A model generated the notes under the pieces. That model searched no databases and was not told the DNA's origin. It was given only the letters and a program-made list of their open reading frames with translations. From Tenodera sinensis (taxonomy: Eukaryota > Arthropoda > Insecta > Mantodea > Mantidae): 64,000 nucleotides of DNA. Positions within the stretch are counted from its first letter, which is position 1, and every line of letters begins with the position of its first letter. The position numbers and the translations under genes were made by a program. Below, in pieces: positions 10,140 to 22,248 of this stretch. The DNA is taken from contig CM060964.1 of the NCBI GenBank assembly GCA_030765045.1, positions 151,409,205 through 151,473,204 on the forward strand, read 5' to 3'.

Positions 10140-12590
10140 TTATAACATGATAGCACAGAGTAATTTAATCCATGGTTACACCCTAGGCAGGCACTTTTGC
10201 AGCATTCTACAATATGATTTAGCACTTAACCACAGAATAAGGTCTAACAAGGGTTTATTCCAAGTTCATGCAATTGGCCCTAAATGAGTTTGTCAGGATT
10301 TAAATATATGTAATTAGTTTAAACTTCAATATATGATCATACAATTAAGTCTTCCTTATGATTATCAGCAACAAGACATATTTGGCATGTTTTTGTATCT
10401 ACCTGAAAAGGTAACCATCTGCTTTTATGGTCAGCAAAAAACTCAAATGTTTTAGGTCTGATTTCCTTTCCAAACTTTGCCTTTACACAAGGTTAAGCTT
10501 TTTAGTAATGAAAGATATATATGCCCCCATTCACCACATCTGTTAATGTAATGTGATGCATATCATCTCAAGAGACTTGATATTCGTAGTTATTACTCCA
10601 ATAATGCAGACTGTATAGATAAAAACTTGAGCAACATTTTCAAACCATTATAAAATAAAAATGGTGCAGTTCAGCAAAAAGTGCTTGCCACATTGTAATC
10701 AGAGACCCCTAAAAAACTTAAACTGAAACTACCAGCAAAATCACTTACAGTTGAGAAGCTCCGTTGTGAATTCTGTTAATTAAGGTGATCAAATAGTCCA
10801 AATGAACAGCAAGTATATTAGGAACCATGTGTTGGTATCTTTCGGCCATTTATATAATTACCTTCTCTTAATGGTGGATGTTCTTCAGTATGAGCCACAT
10901 ATCTACAGTGCAAGAGTCCAGTGTACCCACTGCATTCCTAGAAAAACATTTGATCAAGGGAAATAGAGCAGCAATATCTGTTTAACAAGTCACAACATAA
11001 TATAATAGTGAATTACTTTTGGAGCTATAAGATGATGTTTCACTCCATGCATAATCCCTTAAACATTTGTGAGATTATGCTATGTATAATCATTTTTTAA
11101 TAATCAAAGTTATGTATACTACAGTAAACCGTTAAACTTCACATATAAACAGGTAACTTTTCACCCTCTCAGGATAAGTTAAGTACTTACTTTCAAACAT
11201 AATGTAATTATTGTAAACTTGCTGCTGCCAACTGGGTTAAGAGAAATATTCCATAGATGAATGTCCAATTTTTCCATATTTTCACTCTTTTGAATTTCTT
11301 TAAATTCAGTACCTGTGTTTATTATACAGCTAGTTATATGCTGAAATAAAGTAACATAAATTGTTTATTGCTTTTATAAGAAACATTTACTATTTGTTAT
11401 TTAACTCGTAGACTGTTATAAATATTATCTATCTCTCTAACCTTTCTCTTAAATTTTAATTAGGGTAACTTCATTAACATTTTTTGCTAATATTAAGTTG
11501 TAAAAACTTAGGCAGCAGAAGTGTTAAAGCAACATAAATGGCTTCTAATACTACCTCACTGGTCATCAGATTCTTATTTGTTATAAACATAGTACAGGGA
11601 GACACAAAAATATCTGAAAAGTTGCACAGTGTTTTTCCACTGCACACACTGAAATACAATAACACACAGCTGCTGTACACAAGGTCATGCTGTTAACTTG
11701 TTTTTCTCTGCTCTGAAAGTGCAGTATTGAGCTGACACGTGTGATTGAGTTATTACCAGTGTGCTTTATTATTTTGTCCTGTATGTAGTCACAAGGTGTA
11801 TTACGGCTCAGCATCTGTTTTCTACTGCACAGCATGTACTTATTTATGATTTGCATGTCAGTCAGCTCACCAAGTAAAAGCGTGGTGTGCAGGAAGATTT
11901 CCAGGTGATCTATGAGTTCTATCTCTGGGGTAACTTAAACATAAAGTGTACAGGATAAACACACACACCCTGGAAGAATTAAAACAAAATATCTGCCAGG
12001 AAATTGCCAGCATTTCTCAATGTGAACTACGACGGTTGATGGATAGTTTCCTAAAGAGGTGCCAGAAATGTATGTACAGCAACAGTGCCCAGTTTCAGCA
12101 TCTCCTTTAATAACATTGGTAAGTAAAGCCTTTAAAACTAGTTCTTAAAATGTTGTATGGCTTCATCTGCACTGTTCTATGACAGCAGCAGTCGGCGATG
12201 AGTGCCGAGGATGCATACGGGCAAAACACAGCACATCCGGTTCAAAGTCCTTTGGATCGCCCATTATAGGTACAAGATTCATTAGGTCCCTGAGAAGAGA
12301 TGTTAATATCTAGAAGCACTTTATACAAACAGGGAGGCAACTAAATAATTTTAATAACTCTATTAAATTAAGGCTTCCTTCTAGATATTTAAAAATGAAC
12401 ATAATTATGTAAAGTTACATGCCTACAACTCCCATTTGGAGTGAAAAAATTGTCACGTTTTCATTTTGATGAATAGTTTTGTTAAATTAAGCAAACACAG
12501 TGCCATAAAATAAAATAAAATGAAGTGAATGGAATCTTAAGGGATGTTATTTCAAGCTAATTGTTATGGTACATATTATTTTATGGTTTC
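10140..12590. other. GBF1 intron, mostly unrecognised
   Basis: AT-rich sequence. A weak B-box-like CCGGTTCAAAGTCC at about 12237-12250 may mark an old SINE head. Minus-strand open frames at 11474-11856 have no family features. I see no other structure. Confidence 0.4.
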
Positions 12591-12592
12591 AG

Positions 12593-12758
12593 TATGAAGC
12601 AATACCAGAGTCACTAAAAAATATGTTACTTGTAATGGATTCAGCTGGTGTCTTTTCCACACCTGATGGGTACTCTGAACTGTGGCATGCCACATGGGAA
12701 CGTATTGGCACTTTTTTGCCAAAGCTAAAAGAGGAGCTTTTTAAATCACATCCATCAG
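12593..12758 (+). CDS. GBF1: GBF1 internal exon
   Basis: Continues GBF1 directly from the 4521-4832 exon: the peptide begins YEAIPESLKNMLLVMDSAG and ends WERIGTFLPKLKEELFK followed by SHPS and one base of the next codon. Vertebrate GBF1 has the same SDLL-EAIPESLKNMLLVMD order. The acceptor is TTTCAG at 12587-12592 and the donor is GTAAGT at 12759, a consensus site. Length 166 bp, phase 0 to 1. The intron before it (4833-12592) holds a complete hAT element, a LINE and a mariner relic; the intron after it is about 22.8 kb. An antisense open frame across the same bases is a shadow. Confidence 0.94.
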
Positions 12759-13380
12759 GTAAGTGACGCATTTTTATGTCTCTAATAGAAGGGAGTAAAC
12801 TACATAGGTGATCATTTTTAATTGTTTCAAATAAAATAAATTCTAACCACCTTACTTATGAACACAAAAATGCTTCCAAAAATGATTTTGTAACCTTTAA
12901 AGCTTTCATTTTAAAATAAATACCTTAGCGCAGAAAAGTTTGCACATCTTTTCTGTAATTAATATCCATTACTCATTTTGAGCCACTCAGTTTGCATCTG
13001 CTCTTACAGAGAGGAAATGTTATACAAGTTTTGTTTGAATGCATATGTCTCAAAAACTAATCATCTGATTTGAACCATTTCTTCAATAATGAATGAGAAA
13101 ATCCTTGAGTCTAGTGTAGGGCTAGCATTCTGTAAAATTGTATTGTTATTTGAAAATAAAATTGAATATTGCCTGAAATTTTACATTTGCAACCATTTTA
13201 AACATCATTTCTGAATGCTTATATTCTACAGCTGCCTTTAACTTTCCAAGTTTCAGATGGTTTTGTTAGATTGCCCACCTAAATATTACTTTAAGGGCAA
13301 TATAGCAAAAAAAAAAAATTACTTTGAACGTTAAACTGGAACATTTTTCTCCTTGTTGCTAATAGTGTTTTTAATACAGT

Positions 13381-13651
13381 GTAGAAGGGGCCAAAGACAG
13401 AAATGAACATGTAGTAGGTTTATTCATGGACTTATCAAAGGCCTTTAATACTGTAAATCATGATATTCTCTTACAAAAGTTTGACTGCTATGGCATTAGA
13501 GAAACAGCAAATCTATGGTTCCATACATATCTTGGAAATAGATCCCACCTGGTGGAAATTGACAATAAGCAGTCTGAGGTTCTAATTTCTAAGAGTGGTG
13601 TACCTCAAGGTTCTATACTAGGGCCTCTGCTATTTTTTATATATGTATATA
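13381..13651 (+). pseudogene. LINE reverse transcriptase, piece 1 of 3
   Basis: RT motifs A and B of a CR1/Jockey-type LINE: GLFMDLSKAFNTVNHDILL (catalytic Asp in FMDLSKAF), YGIRETANLWFHTYLGNR, and GVPQGSILGPLLFFIYV. The frame runs directly into the TA at 13650-13651 where another transposon starts. Piece 2 (15597-15879) supplies the next RT motif. Upstream of 13381 no endonuclease is seen. Confidence 0.88.
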
Positions 13652-15596
13652 CAGTGTGTCCCAACTAACTCTGGTCTCAAATATTTCGGGAATGACTCAA
13701 AATATGAAAAATCCAATTTGCCAGGAATGTGCCTATGTCACGGGCTCACACAATGGGAAGGTGTGCACAATCCATAAAAGTAAACAACACTTTCAACACA
13801 AAGATTCGTTTTTTTAAACGGAACATGTATGTTTATTCTAGCAAAATGAAAACTAGAGTTACAGTTAGTGTAAAACACTTGGTTTCACATTTCTAATCCT
13901 CACACATTCTGAAATACATGACTTTTAGAGGATGGCAACAACATCACAGTTTCTGATGCAACGCATGTGATACTGTCCTAGAGCAGGGGTTGCTTGTACT
14001 GCCCTGCAGCCTGCTGTAAGCAAACCAATATCAGCTTGACATGTTCTAGCTTCAGTGTACTAGTGTCTACTGATCTGGTATGCTGCACTGCTGTCATACT
14101 GTAATGCAATACGTTTCAGATATTCCTTTCCATATTGACACATTAAATCTTGTTTTCATGTGGCTTCTTACATTTGCTGTCATGTAGTCAATATGCCAGC
14201 CTTCAGTAATGAAGAAATGCAGATATTATTTTAATTTATGGCACAATACAACCACAGCTGTGGCATTGTGTGCTGAACACTATCCAGATCGATGGTGTCC
14301 TTCACCTCGTACAATTGGCAACATCTGCACGAAACTCGTGGATTCAGGAAGCTGGGCTCCCACAAAGCAACAACTTACAAAGACAGCGACTGACAATGGA
14401 AATGAAATTGCTGTTCTGGCTGCTGTAGTGCACAATCCTTAGATGAGTATATGACAGATTGCATGAGGTTATGGAATAAGCTACAATAGTGTGAGTAGAA
14501 TTTTGCAAAGGTTTAGGTTTTATCCATTCCATATCTCACTGCACCTAGAACTGTATTGGAATGACTGAATCCTGCATTGTATCCTGTCGTTTTGCACTTC
14601 AGCAGTTGCGAGGTAATCCAGTATTCCTAAGTAATACATTGTTTATGGAAGAAGCTTCATTTACAAATTATGGTCATATGAATCTGTGGAACATGCACTA
14701 CTGGTCCCTGCAAAATCTCCACTAGATTCGCCAAGTTACTCATCAACAACAGTGGAGTGTCAATGTTTGGTGCAATATCATTGGTAACCATATTTTAGGT
14801 TCCTATTTTTAATCAGGGAACATTAAACAGACAGCGATATACATCAAATCATCTACCCCTCCTCATGTAGGATGTGGGATTGGAAACACGTCTGTCAATG
14901 TCGTTCCAGCATGATGGATGTCCTGCACACTATGCATAGCTTTCCAGAGAAGTTGTGGATGCGAAGTTTCCAAACAGGTGGATAGGACGGGCAGGTTCTG
15001 TGAGATGGCCAGCTCGGTCCCCCAACTTGATGCCATTAGATTTCTTTCTCTGGGGCGCAGTGAAAGATAGTGTGTCAAGAACCCCAACGACAGTAGGGGA
15101 TATGTAACATTGTATTACTTGGTGTGTGTGGCAATATCTGTAGAAACGCTACAATCTGTGCAACACTCTCTTGTTACCCATCTTCAAAAGCGTATTGATG
15201 CAAACAGAGGACACTTCAAACATCTGTTGAAATGGCACAGTTTCATCGGACAAGTCGCTACTGGTGACATGTGGGTGAATTTTCCAAACTAGATGTAATG
15301 CACAACAGTGAAGTTTCTGTGGGCTTAGCCACTGGTAAATGTGTTTAGAAAAGTGAAACCAAGTGTGTTATCACTAATTCTAGCTCTAGTTTTCATTGCG
15401 CTAGAATAAACATACATGTTCCATTTAAAAAAACGTAGGCTTGCGTTGGAAGTCTTATTTGTTTACTTTTATGGATTGTGCATACCTTCCCACTTTGTGA
15501 GCCCCTGGCATAGGTACATTCTTGGCCAATTAGATTTTACATGTTTTGTTTCATTTCGGAGATATTTGAGGTCGCAGGGTTAGATGGGGCACTCTT
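13652..15596 (+). mobile_element. Tc1/mariner-superfamily element with DUF4817-type transposase
   Basis: Ends are imperfect inverted repeats: CAGTGTGTCCCAACTAACTC at 13652 and the complement of AAGAGTGCCCCATCTAACCC ending 15596, each followed by (T)CAAATAT, with TA on both sides. The gene is full of stops. It starts MPAFSNEEMQ at 14193, the usual N terminus of this insect family; the HTH is read at 14209-14442 (CAEHYPDRWCPSPRTIGNI). RWIGRAGSVRWPARSPNLMPLDFFLWG at about 14978-15058 is the last catalytic-Asp region, followed by a C-terminal helix region at 15110-15292. The insertion splits a LINE RT gene. Confidence 0.82.
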
Positions 15597-15879
15597 TATA
15601 TGATTATCTGCTACACCTTTCACCTGCAAATAATGTTCTATTTGCTGATGATGCAAATGTAGTTTTCAGAAATACTAGCAGAGTTTTGTTGCAGTCAACC
15701 TTAAATAACTGACTATAAATTAACTCATTGACTCAAGGGTAATATACTGATCGTAAATGCTGATAAGACTAGCTACCTAGACTTACTGGATGTTCTAACT
15801 TGATAATCAATACCAAATTTCAATAGATAACTCAGTCATATGTGAACAAACTTGTACTAATTTCTTGGGCATCACTATA
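15597..15879 (+). pseudogene. LINE reverse transcriptase, piece 2 of 3
   Basis: Continues piece 1: LLHLSPANNVLFADDANVVF contains the FADD catalytic box, and NSVICEQTCTNFLGITI near 15835-15879 is the start of the FLGI-x-x-D motif. The motif is cut exactly at 15879 by the next insertion, and its second half (VDSRLSWNEH) is found at 22249. Internal stops are present. Confidence 0.87.
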
Positions 15880-16108
15880 TTAGGTGAGTCAGCTGCCCCT
15901 TATTTTCCAGTTTTATGCAATCCGTGTTTTATACTCCATGATACTCCGCATTAAAGTATCGGCCCCTATGCTAGGTTCTACTTGAGTATTTAACATAGAT
16001 GTCTTTGGTTAAAAACTTGAAATTATTACTACTGCAGGTGTTAGAGCAACACCTTTTAATATCTTCCTTTCATAGGAGTTTGAAAACAGTGTTGTTGTAA
16101 TTAATTTA

Positions 16109-18005
16109 TTTTTTAAAAGGTGAGTTAATTAATAACACTGAACAACACTTACGAAATATTTTTCCGGGACGTGTTTCGAAGGTTAACTTTCCTCCATTAT
16201 CAACCGGACAATAACTGGGTTTCCATGGTGTTTCATGGTGCGGATGGTGATGCTTCTTCTGATGTTTCTTCTGGTAACGGTTCAATGAACTTACTGAAAA
16301 TGTCACTCTGAGGAATGTCGAAGTTAAATACTCGGTTTCTATTTTTTAAAATAAAGATTTGTTCCCATGTGGACAGTTCTTGTTTTCCGGTTATGTGTTT
16401 AAGAAGTTTCGGTTCTAGCTTTATGTCATGATTTTTTGTCCAAAAGTGAAATGCAACTGCTGATTTTTCTGATTGTTTACTCTTAATATTTTTAACGTGT
16501 ATCTTGGATCTGATTTCTAAATTTCCTTTGGTTTTTCCTATGTATACTTCATTACAATCACTGCATTCAATTTGGTATATGCCAGATTGTTTGTTAGGTG
16601 GAATAGCATCTTTGATGTTTGAAAGTAGTAGGTTTTTTATGGAGTAATGGTTTACTGGTGCTAGCTGAATGTTGTATTCCTTGAACACTTTTTTAAATTT
16701 ATCAAAGGCCCATGGATGATAAGTGAATTTTTTGAATATCATTTTTGTTTTTGCTGCTGTGAGAGTTGTAGTTTCTTTTAATAATTTTTTCTTTTCTGCT
16801 TGTTTTACCTTTTTATCTACTAATTCTTTGGAGAAGCCGTTTTCTTGTGCTATTTCAATTATTTTGTAATATTCTGTTTTATATTCTTCTGCTGAAAGAG
16901 GGATGTTCACCAATCTATGTGTTAAACTATTGAAAATTGCTTATTTGTGGCTTCTTGGATTGTAACTATTAGCTTTTATGTAGTTGTCTGTCTGCGTTGG
17001 TTTTCTGTGAATACCGAAATTTATTCTGTCCTTGTTTTTGATTAATTTTAGATCTAAAAATGGTAATCTATTATCTTTTTCTACTTCCACTGTGAAATTT
17101 ATACTGTATGTTCAGAATTTTAATGCGTCACTGATGCGTCTTTTTGGAACTATTGCAAATATGTCATCTACGTATCGCTGCCAGAATTTGAACATCCACG
17201 GGAAACCTTTTGTGATCCTTATTTCGAATGAACTCATGTAAATATCTGCTAAGAATGGCGAGAGAGGGTTGCCCATTGCTAAACCTGAAGTTTGACGGAA
17301 ATACTTTGTTTGGAACTGGAAGAAATTTCGTTCTGTGCATAGTTTGGTGAGTTCTATGTATTCTGCAATTTCTGACGACATTCCAAGTAATTTGAGCCAA
17401 TTTTTGATCAGTGATGGGAGTTTTTCTATTGGTATACTGGGAAATAGTGACTTTACGTCAAAGGAGACAAGGGAGTCCTCTTCTGTTAATTTGAAGTCTT
17501 TGATTGATGTGTTCTATTAGTTCATAACTGTTTCTTATGCTTAAACTTTCGAATTTAGGAAATGAATTAAATTTATTAGATAGCCATTTTGCTAGTTTGT
17601 AAGTTGGTGAATCTATGCTGCTAATTATGGGTCTCATGGTGATGTCTGGCTTGTGTATTTTGGGTAAACCATAGAGTCTAGGCACGGTTGGATTATTTGG
17701 TTTAATTGCATATTTGTTTGGTATTATGCTTGAATTTTGTATAGCTTTTTCAAAGGTTTGAACACAAGTGGTTAGCGGGTTTTTGCTGATTTTTTCGTAG
17801 TTACTATCATTTAGCATTGTTTCAATTTTTTCTATGTAATTTCATTTATTCATTATTACTATTTTGTTCCCTTTGTCTGCCTTTGTGTATACTACGTTTT
17901 TATGTTTTAAAGAATGGATAAGATTTCATTTATTTTTGTGACTTGATCTATATTTTAATTCTTCTAAAATCTTTTTGCACTGGGTTTTTACTTTTAATAT
18001 ACCCA
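16109..18005 (-). mobile_element. Penelope-like retroelement with GIY-YIG endonuclease
   Basis: Minus-strand, read from about 18005 to 16109. ADKGNKIVIMNK and ETMLNDSNYEKI (about 17880-17770) are the Penelope N-terminal region; VPRLYGLPKIHKPDITMRPIIS, TSGLAMGNPLSPFLADIYMS and RYVDDIFAI (about 17180) are RT motifs. After stops and frameshifts, 16913-16233 holds the linker and a GIY-YIG domain (SGIYQIECSDCNEVYIGKT, then R at SKIHVKN and E in WEQIFILKN). This RT plus GIY-YIG order defines EN-containing Penelope elements, which use a telomerase-related RT. A second 3' end is at 37355-37565. Confidence 0.9.
16233..16913 (-). pseudogene. Penelope GIY-YIG endonuclease domain
   Basis: 226 open codons: a basic linker rich in Lys (KKVKQAEKKKLL), HPWAFDKFKKVFKEYN, then CxxC-flanked GIY-YIG core at about residues 118-190 with the paired tyrosines in GIYQIECSDCNEVYIGKT. 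Catalytic Arg and Glu candidates are in LEIRSKIH and LSTWEQIF. The endonuclease makes the nick for target-primed insertion. It ends PEETSEEASPSAP before the stop, a tail also found in the second copy. Confidence 0.85.
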
Positions 18006-18094
18006 CAATTAAACAGCTGACATTTGCAAAACTGTAAACATACACTGAGACCACAGAATGCTACATGTTAAACGGAATGTTTATAATTCAGGTT

Positions 18095-18180
18095 ACTAGA
18101 TAGCTCAGTTGGGACGAGTGCACGATTCGTAAGTAATCCATCTACTGTAGAGGTGGTTCGAGTCTCCTGCATGTACTAAT
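18095..18180 (+). mobile_element. tRNA-like sequence (SINE head)
   Basis: AGATAGCTCAGTTGGGACGAG resembles a tRNA D-arm/A-box and GTGGTTCGAGTCTCC a T-arm/B-box at proper spacing. The acceptor stem does not pair cleanly and no CCA/terminator context is seen, so a SINE remnant is likelier than a functional tRNA. Confidence 0.5.
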
Positions 18181-18600
18181 TTTTTTACCGTGTAATATTC
18201 ACAAATAACATTGGTTGAACAATTATTATTTTTAAAGCTATTATTATTTTAATTCATAATTGTCTTATTTCCATTTTATGGTATTGTTGTCTATTAGGAT
18301 ATCTCTCCCGGTATAGATGTTGAGCTGCTTGGGCTTTTCCACTGATCAAAGGGTATCTATGTACTCATCTGTCGAATACATTGTGAAAGACTGGCACAAA
18401 TATTGTGTGACAACATACGTGTGGAGAATGAAGGGAGTCAGCATACATAATAACCAGCAAAAGTACGTTGGTTGATTGGGAAATGAGGCACACAGCACAC
18501 AGACCATTGCCGTGCAATGGAACTGGTTTGTTCCAGCTGGTGGCTCGTAAAATGCAGTGCTACCTGTGTACAGTTAGATACAAATCCAACAGCATGACAC

Positions 18601-19910
18601 TTAAATGATAGTAACTTTGTTACCGTTACAATGCACTGTACATTCTAAAGCTTTCAAAGCAAAATCTTTTCCTATTATCACGCAAGCACAATTTGTACAT
18701 GGAAAAACTTTTTCTATGCCACCGGATGTGACAGGTGTAAAACGAAAATAGTGGACGTTACTTGCAGGAAGTAAACAAGCAGTTGATGCAGCTGGTTTTC
18801 CTTCTAAGGCATCTGAAATATCCTTCATGATGGAATACCTTGCGTTTTTCAGTAGAACAGGGCTTAACTTCTTCTTATTTTTTCGGTGATCGATGTAGAT
18901 GGAACTTTATTAAGTCTTTCTGACAGTATCTGATCTAGCTCAAGAGCTTTGGTCATTTCTTTGTGACATGTCTGCAGATGTGTGATTCTATCAGAAATAT
19001 GTCCAAGAGAGTTGTTTATAAACTGGAGTTTTCATGTAAGTGATTAGAAAGCAATGATTTTGTTATTCTAGTTTCTGAACAGTCCATACTGTCAAAGATG
19101 TTAACTATTTTAGTGACTGTAGTATCATACGTAGCATAATATGACACCTCATTGAGCCTGGTTTCCCACCTCATAATGACGACTTGTTGGGGTAGAAGTA
19201 CCCCTGGTGCCATTGCTTTGAATTTCATTATTCTTGCCGGAGACTTCTGGAATACTCTCCATCTTTGAAATGAATTTGTCTGCGTCATCATAAGATGACC
19301 ATATCTCCTCCGCCATCCTGTGGCAAGCATGCACCAAGCACTTAAATGAGTCATGTTTCTCTCAGTTTCTCGAAGCTTGTGCCCAGCTTTAATCATGTAC
19401 ACAGCTGCATCAATTAAAACAGGAGTATATTTTCATGTTTGATTCCCATGGGCCAGAGCAGACACATTGCGTTATTAAAAAGAGTTTCAATTGCAGTGTT
19501 ATTCACTCTCTCCAGAACCTCTGTTGTTAGTAGAAAGATATGACATCTGGTTTCGGGCGAGAGAATTCCTATAACCATGTTTTCAATGTATCGACCACAA
19601 ACACCCGTCGTCTCGTCTATACTCACCCATAGTTTATCTGGTACAGCTTCTCGTATATTATTGAGCACCCTTTCATAACACATTGATACATAATTATGTT
19701 GCAAAATGAATTCAGATGGAGCTGCTTCGCACGTGTATTTTTCAATAAAGTTCTTAAAGTGTGGATTATTTACTTTATACAAAGATATACCTGCATTTAT
19801 CATCATTTCACACATATCTCTGAAGAACTCAGATTGTTTGTTGGAAAGCAAATCTGATGATGATTCAGAATGTTGATCCTTTTGCAATAACAAATGTATA
19901 TGTTGCTTAT

Positions 19911-19952
<42 letters not shown>

Positions 19953-20103
19953 TGTTACAATGTCTCTGGATAAACTTTCGTTGATGTACCTGTATTTCTG
20001 TTGTACATAATGTGCATGTAATTGTCTCCTTATTGTCTGGAAAATACTCATTGCCATACTCTTCAATCAGCTGCTTAATTTTCAAGCTTTTTGTTTTCGA
20101 CAT
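18601..20103 (-). pseudogene. hAT transposase, CGGBP1-like family, copy a
   Basis: Reads from 20103 downwards. MSKTKSLKIKQLIEEYG, then a BED-type zinc finger (TCTLCTTEIQVHQRKFIQRHC), a poly-Lys run caused by a T/A homopolymer, and RDMCEMMINAGISLYKVNN, DKLWVSIDETTGVCGRYIENM (first catalytic Asp) in one open frame to 19414. Beyond it frames break, but VHACHRMAEE, LLPQQVVIMRWETRLNEV and, near 18745-18690, VHYFRFTPVTSGGIEKVFPC mark the central and dimerisation regions. The vertebrate gene CGGBP1 derives from this hAT branch. Copies b and c are at 24338-26653 and 57641-59133. Confidence 0.78.
19912..19951. repeat. Poly(T) homopolymer inside hAT copy a
   Basis: About 40 consecutive T on the + strand. 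In the minus-strand transposase frame it is read as lysines just after the zinc finger, where the related copies have a short H/S-rich linker. It is an expansion or an inserted poly(A) tail. Confidence 0.9.
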
Positions 20104-20787
20104 TTCTGTTTCACCTTTTTGAAGAGCACTTGATGTCTTCCAGAATGAATGTTAGCTGCATACGGTCAACTGCCACAATGTCTTTATCTCTGTATGCTGT
20201 TGACTCTCGCATGCACCACAGTTGCGTGCTGAGCCACGTGGATGTCATGTGCCATCGCATTGTATGTATACACTGGTTGCAGTTAACCTGTGCTCACTAC
20301 AGAGCCCTACTATGCCAACCAAGGTACTTTCCTTGATAACACACAGCCATCAGAGGCAGAAGCCATTATACCTATTTTATTACAAAATGTGGATAACCAA
20401 AAGCTATTTAAATTATGTCCTAAACCCTCAGGGCCTTTAAAATTAGATTGTGAATTTGCTTTCCAAATATTAATGAACATAAAAAAAAGTACAATGTTGA
20501 GATGCAAACCCATATACCTGGTGATAGCGCACAGGATACAGTCGTAATTCTATTCAGCTATTTGGAGGCCTGACTGAAAGCACATTCCAAGTTCAACTGT
20601 AGAACTTGTATCCATGCCAGGCCATTGCCACTTCACGACTTTTTGTGCATAAGTTAGCTTTTTAAGACAGCTATAATCCTTTGCTGAGCTTTTTAATATT
20701 ATTACTTAAATGCCAAAAGCTTGTTGAATGTTATTTGTGATGTATGAGACATAGTTTATATCAAAATTTAAATAAACCATTATTTAA

Positions 20788-21811
20788 CCTCTTGAGCGAT
20801 GGCCATTTAAATCGTCCTTGAGCCGAGAACTGCTACCCAATATCCAGCGCAGGGCATTTAAAGCGCGTCGTGTATACACAGCTGTATTTTGTGTAAATAT
20901 TAAGTTATTTTAATGAAACAAAAACTGGTATAAAACTCGTTATATGCAGTATAAATGTACGTCATCAGCAAAGTTGAGTTGTATTTACAAAACGTTGAAA
21001 TGGCACTATTTTGTTTCACTGTGGTGAAAAGTCAACTTTGCTCTGTCGAACGCATCTAATATAAGTTCTCGGAAAGAAACAGTAAAGAAACACCCATTGT
21101 ATGTGTGGCTTATGCGTCAGCATACTGTGTAATAAAGCACTACTGTATGCGTGGTCTCTTGAGTCATCAGAATAGAGGCACATTGCAACTTTTGCTTACG
21201 CGAGTTTTGTAACTTGGTAGAGTCCGTTTCTTTCTTTGTTGAAATACATACATATACTTTCCTGCTTGTAGCTGAAGGGAGAAGTGGTATAAAAAGGTAT
21301 TTTTGCACCAACTGGATATAACCATATACAATTGTTTGGCAATTTGGAGAGCTCTCTAAACCCACACAGGACAATGACCGACCTTGACTTCCGACTATAA
21401 ATAGCTCGCAGCCTAATTGAACAATACCACGTTGGGGGTTGAAAATCCAAAACCCCTGCACCCCTCAGACTTCAAGGAAAACATTATCCTAAAAGGATAC
21501 CACCAACAGCAAAGAAGTCCTGCCCATCTCGAAAGTGTTTCGTGTGCCGCAAGAAGGGAATTCGCGAATGTGGAGATGTAGGTACCCTTGTGTGTTTATC
21601 CCTGTTTTGAGGTAAATCACTGCAGAACGAACATATTAAGGTAAGCCAGTAAAGTATATAGACTTTACTAAAATGTTTCATAAAGGAAAAATTAAAATAA
21701 GTTGAGCTGGATAAGGGATAAATAAGGGTTAAATGCTTAAACGCACAGGACGTGTATACATGCCCATATCGCTCATCCGTCATTTTAAATATATCCATAT
21801 CCCTGAAGAGG
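20788..21811. mobile_element. TTAA-flanked piggyBac-type nonautonomous element
   Basis: TTAA at 20784-20787 and 21812-21815 bound a 1,024-bp unit whose ends are inverted repeats: CCTCTTGAGCGATGG at the left and the complement of CCTCTTCAGGGATATGG at the right, each followed within 15 bp by ATTTAAA. TTAA target and a CC-start are piggyBac signatures. No transposase coding is recognised; open frames on the minus strand (21117-21461, 21484-21846) have no family motifs. Confidence 0.75.
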
Positions 21812-22248
21812 TTAATAGTATGTGAGTCTTGACTGTACAGGTCCATGCCAGATGAGGCATGCCTCTAATTTTTAGCAGCCAACCCCTGCTCTAAGCACAA
21901 GAATTCACTATTTGCTTTTTAGCTGCTGTTAGTGTGCTCATATGATAGGTGTGTTTTATCAGAGGTGTTTACTGAATTGCATTGCTAAATATACTGTAGT
22001 AAAAAGTTTATAAAATTGACTGGAAACCTGGAATTTGCTCTCAGTAAACGAGCTGTATGTTTTTGAGGCGTACTTTAGCAAAAAGTACATTCTGTCCCCT
22101 AAATCGCTGTTCCTCTGAATTTTGCACACTCACCTATCTAAAGATGTCAAGCAATATGTCTAGCAAGTGCAAAACTGGACTTAAAGTGCACATGCCATTT
22201 GACAGGTGGCCTACCATCCAATAAATAAGGGGCAGCTGACTCACCTGG

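Larger units (their letters stand above)
15880..22248. mobile_element. 6.4-kb composite insertion with perfect 24-bp TIRs
   Basis: A 24-bp sequence beginning AGGTGAGTCAGCTGCCCC at 15882-15905 is repeated as an exact inverse at 22223-22246. TA lies outside each end (15878-15879 and 22249-22250). The LINE RT reading frame is interrupted exactly here. TA duplication suggests a Tc1/mariner- or related TA-targeting element. No transposase matching the TIRs is seen; the interior is filled by a Penelope element, a hAT pseudogene and a TTAA-flanked element, which probably inserted later into a much smaller MITE-like unit. Confidence 0.8.

Noticed and set aside
11474..11856. Two overlapping minus-strand open frames
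   Set aside because: No recognisable motif, low-complexity composition typical of chance frames in AT-rich introns.
18095..18180. Functional tRNA gene
   Set aside because: Acceptor stem does not pair and no terminator T-run at the correct place; kept as a SINE head.
21117..21846. Minus-strand open frames within the TTAA element
   Set aside because: They lack any transposase motif and overlap each other in two frames.
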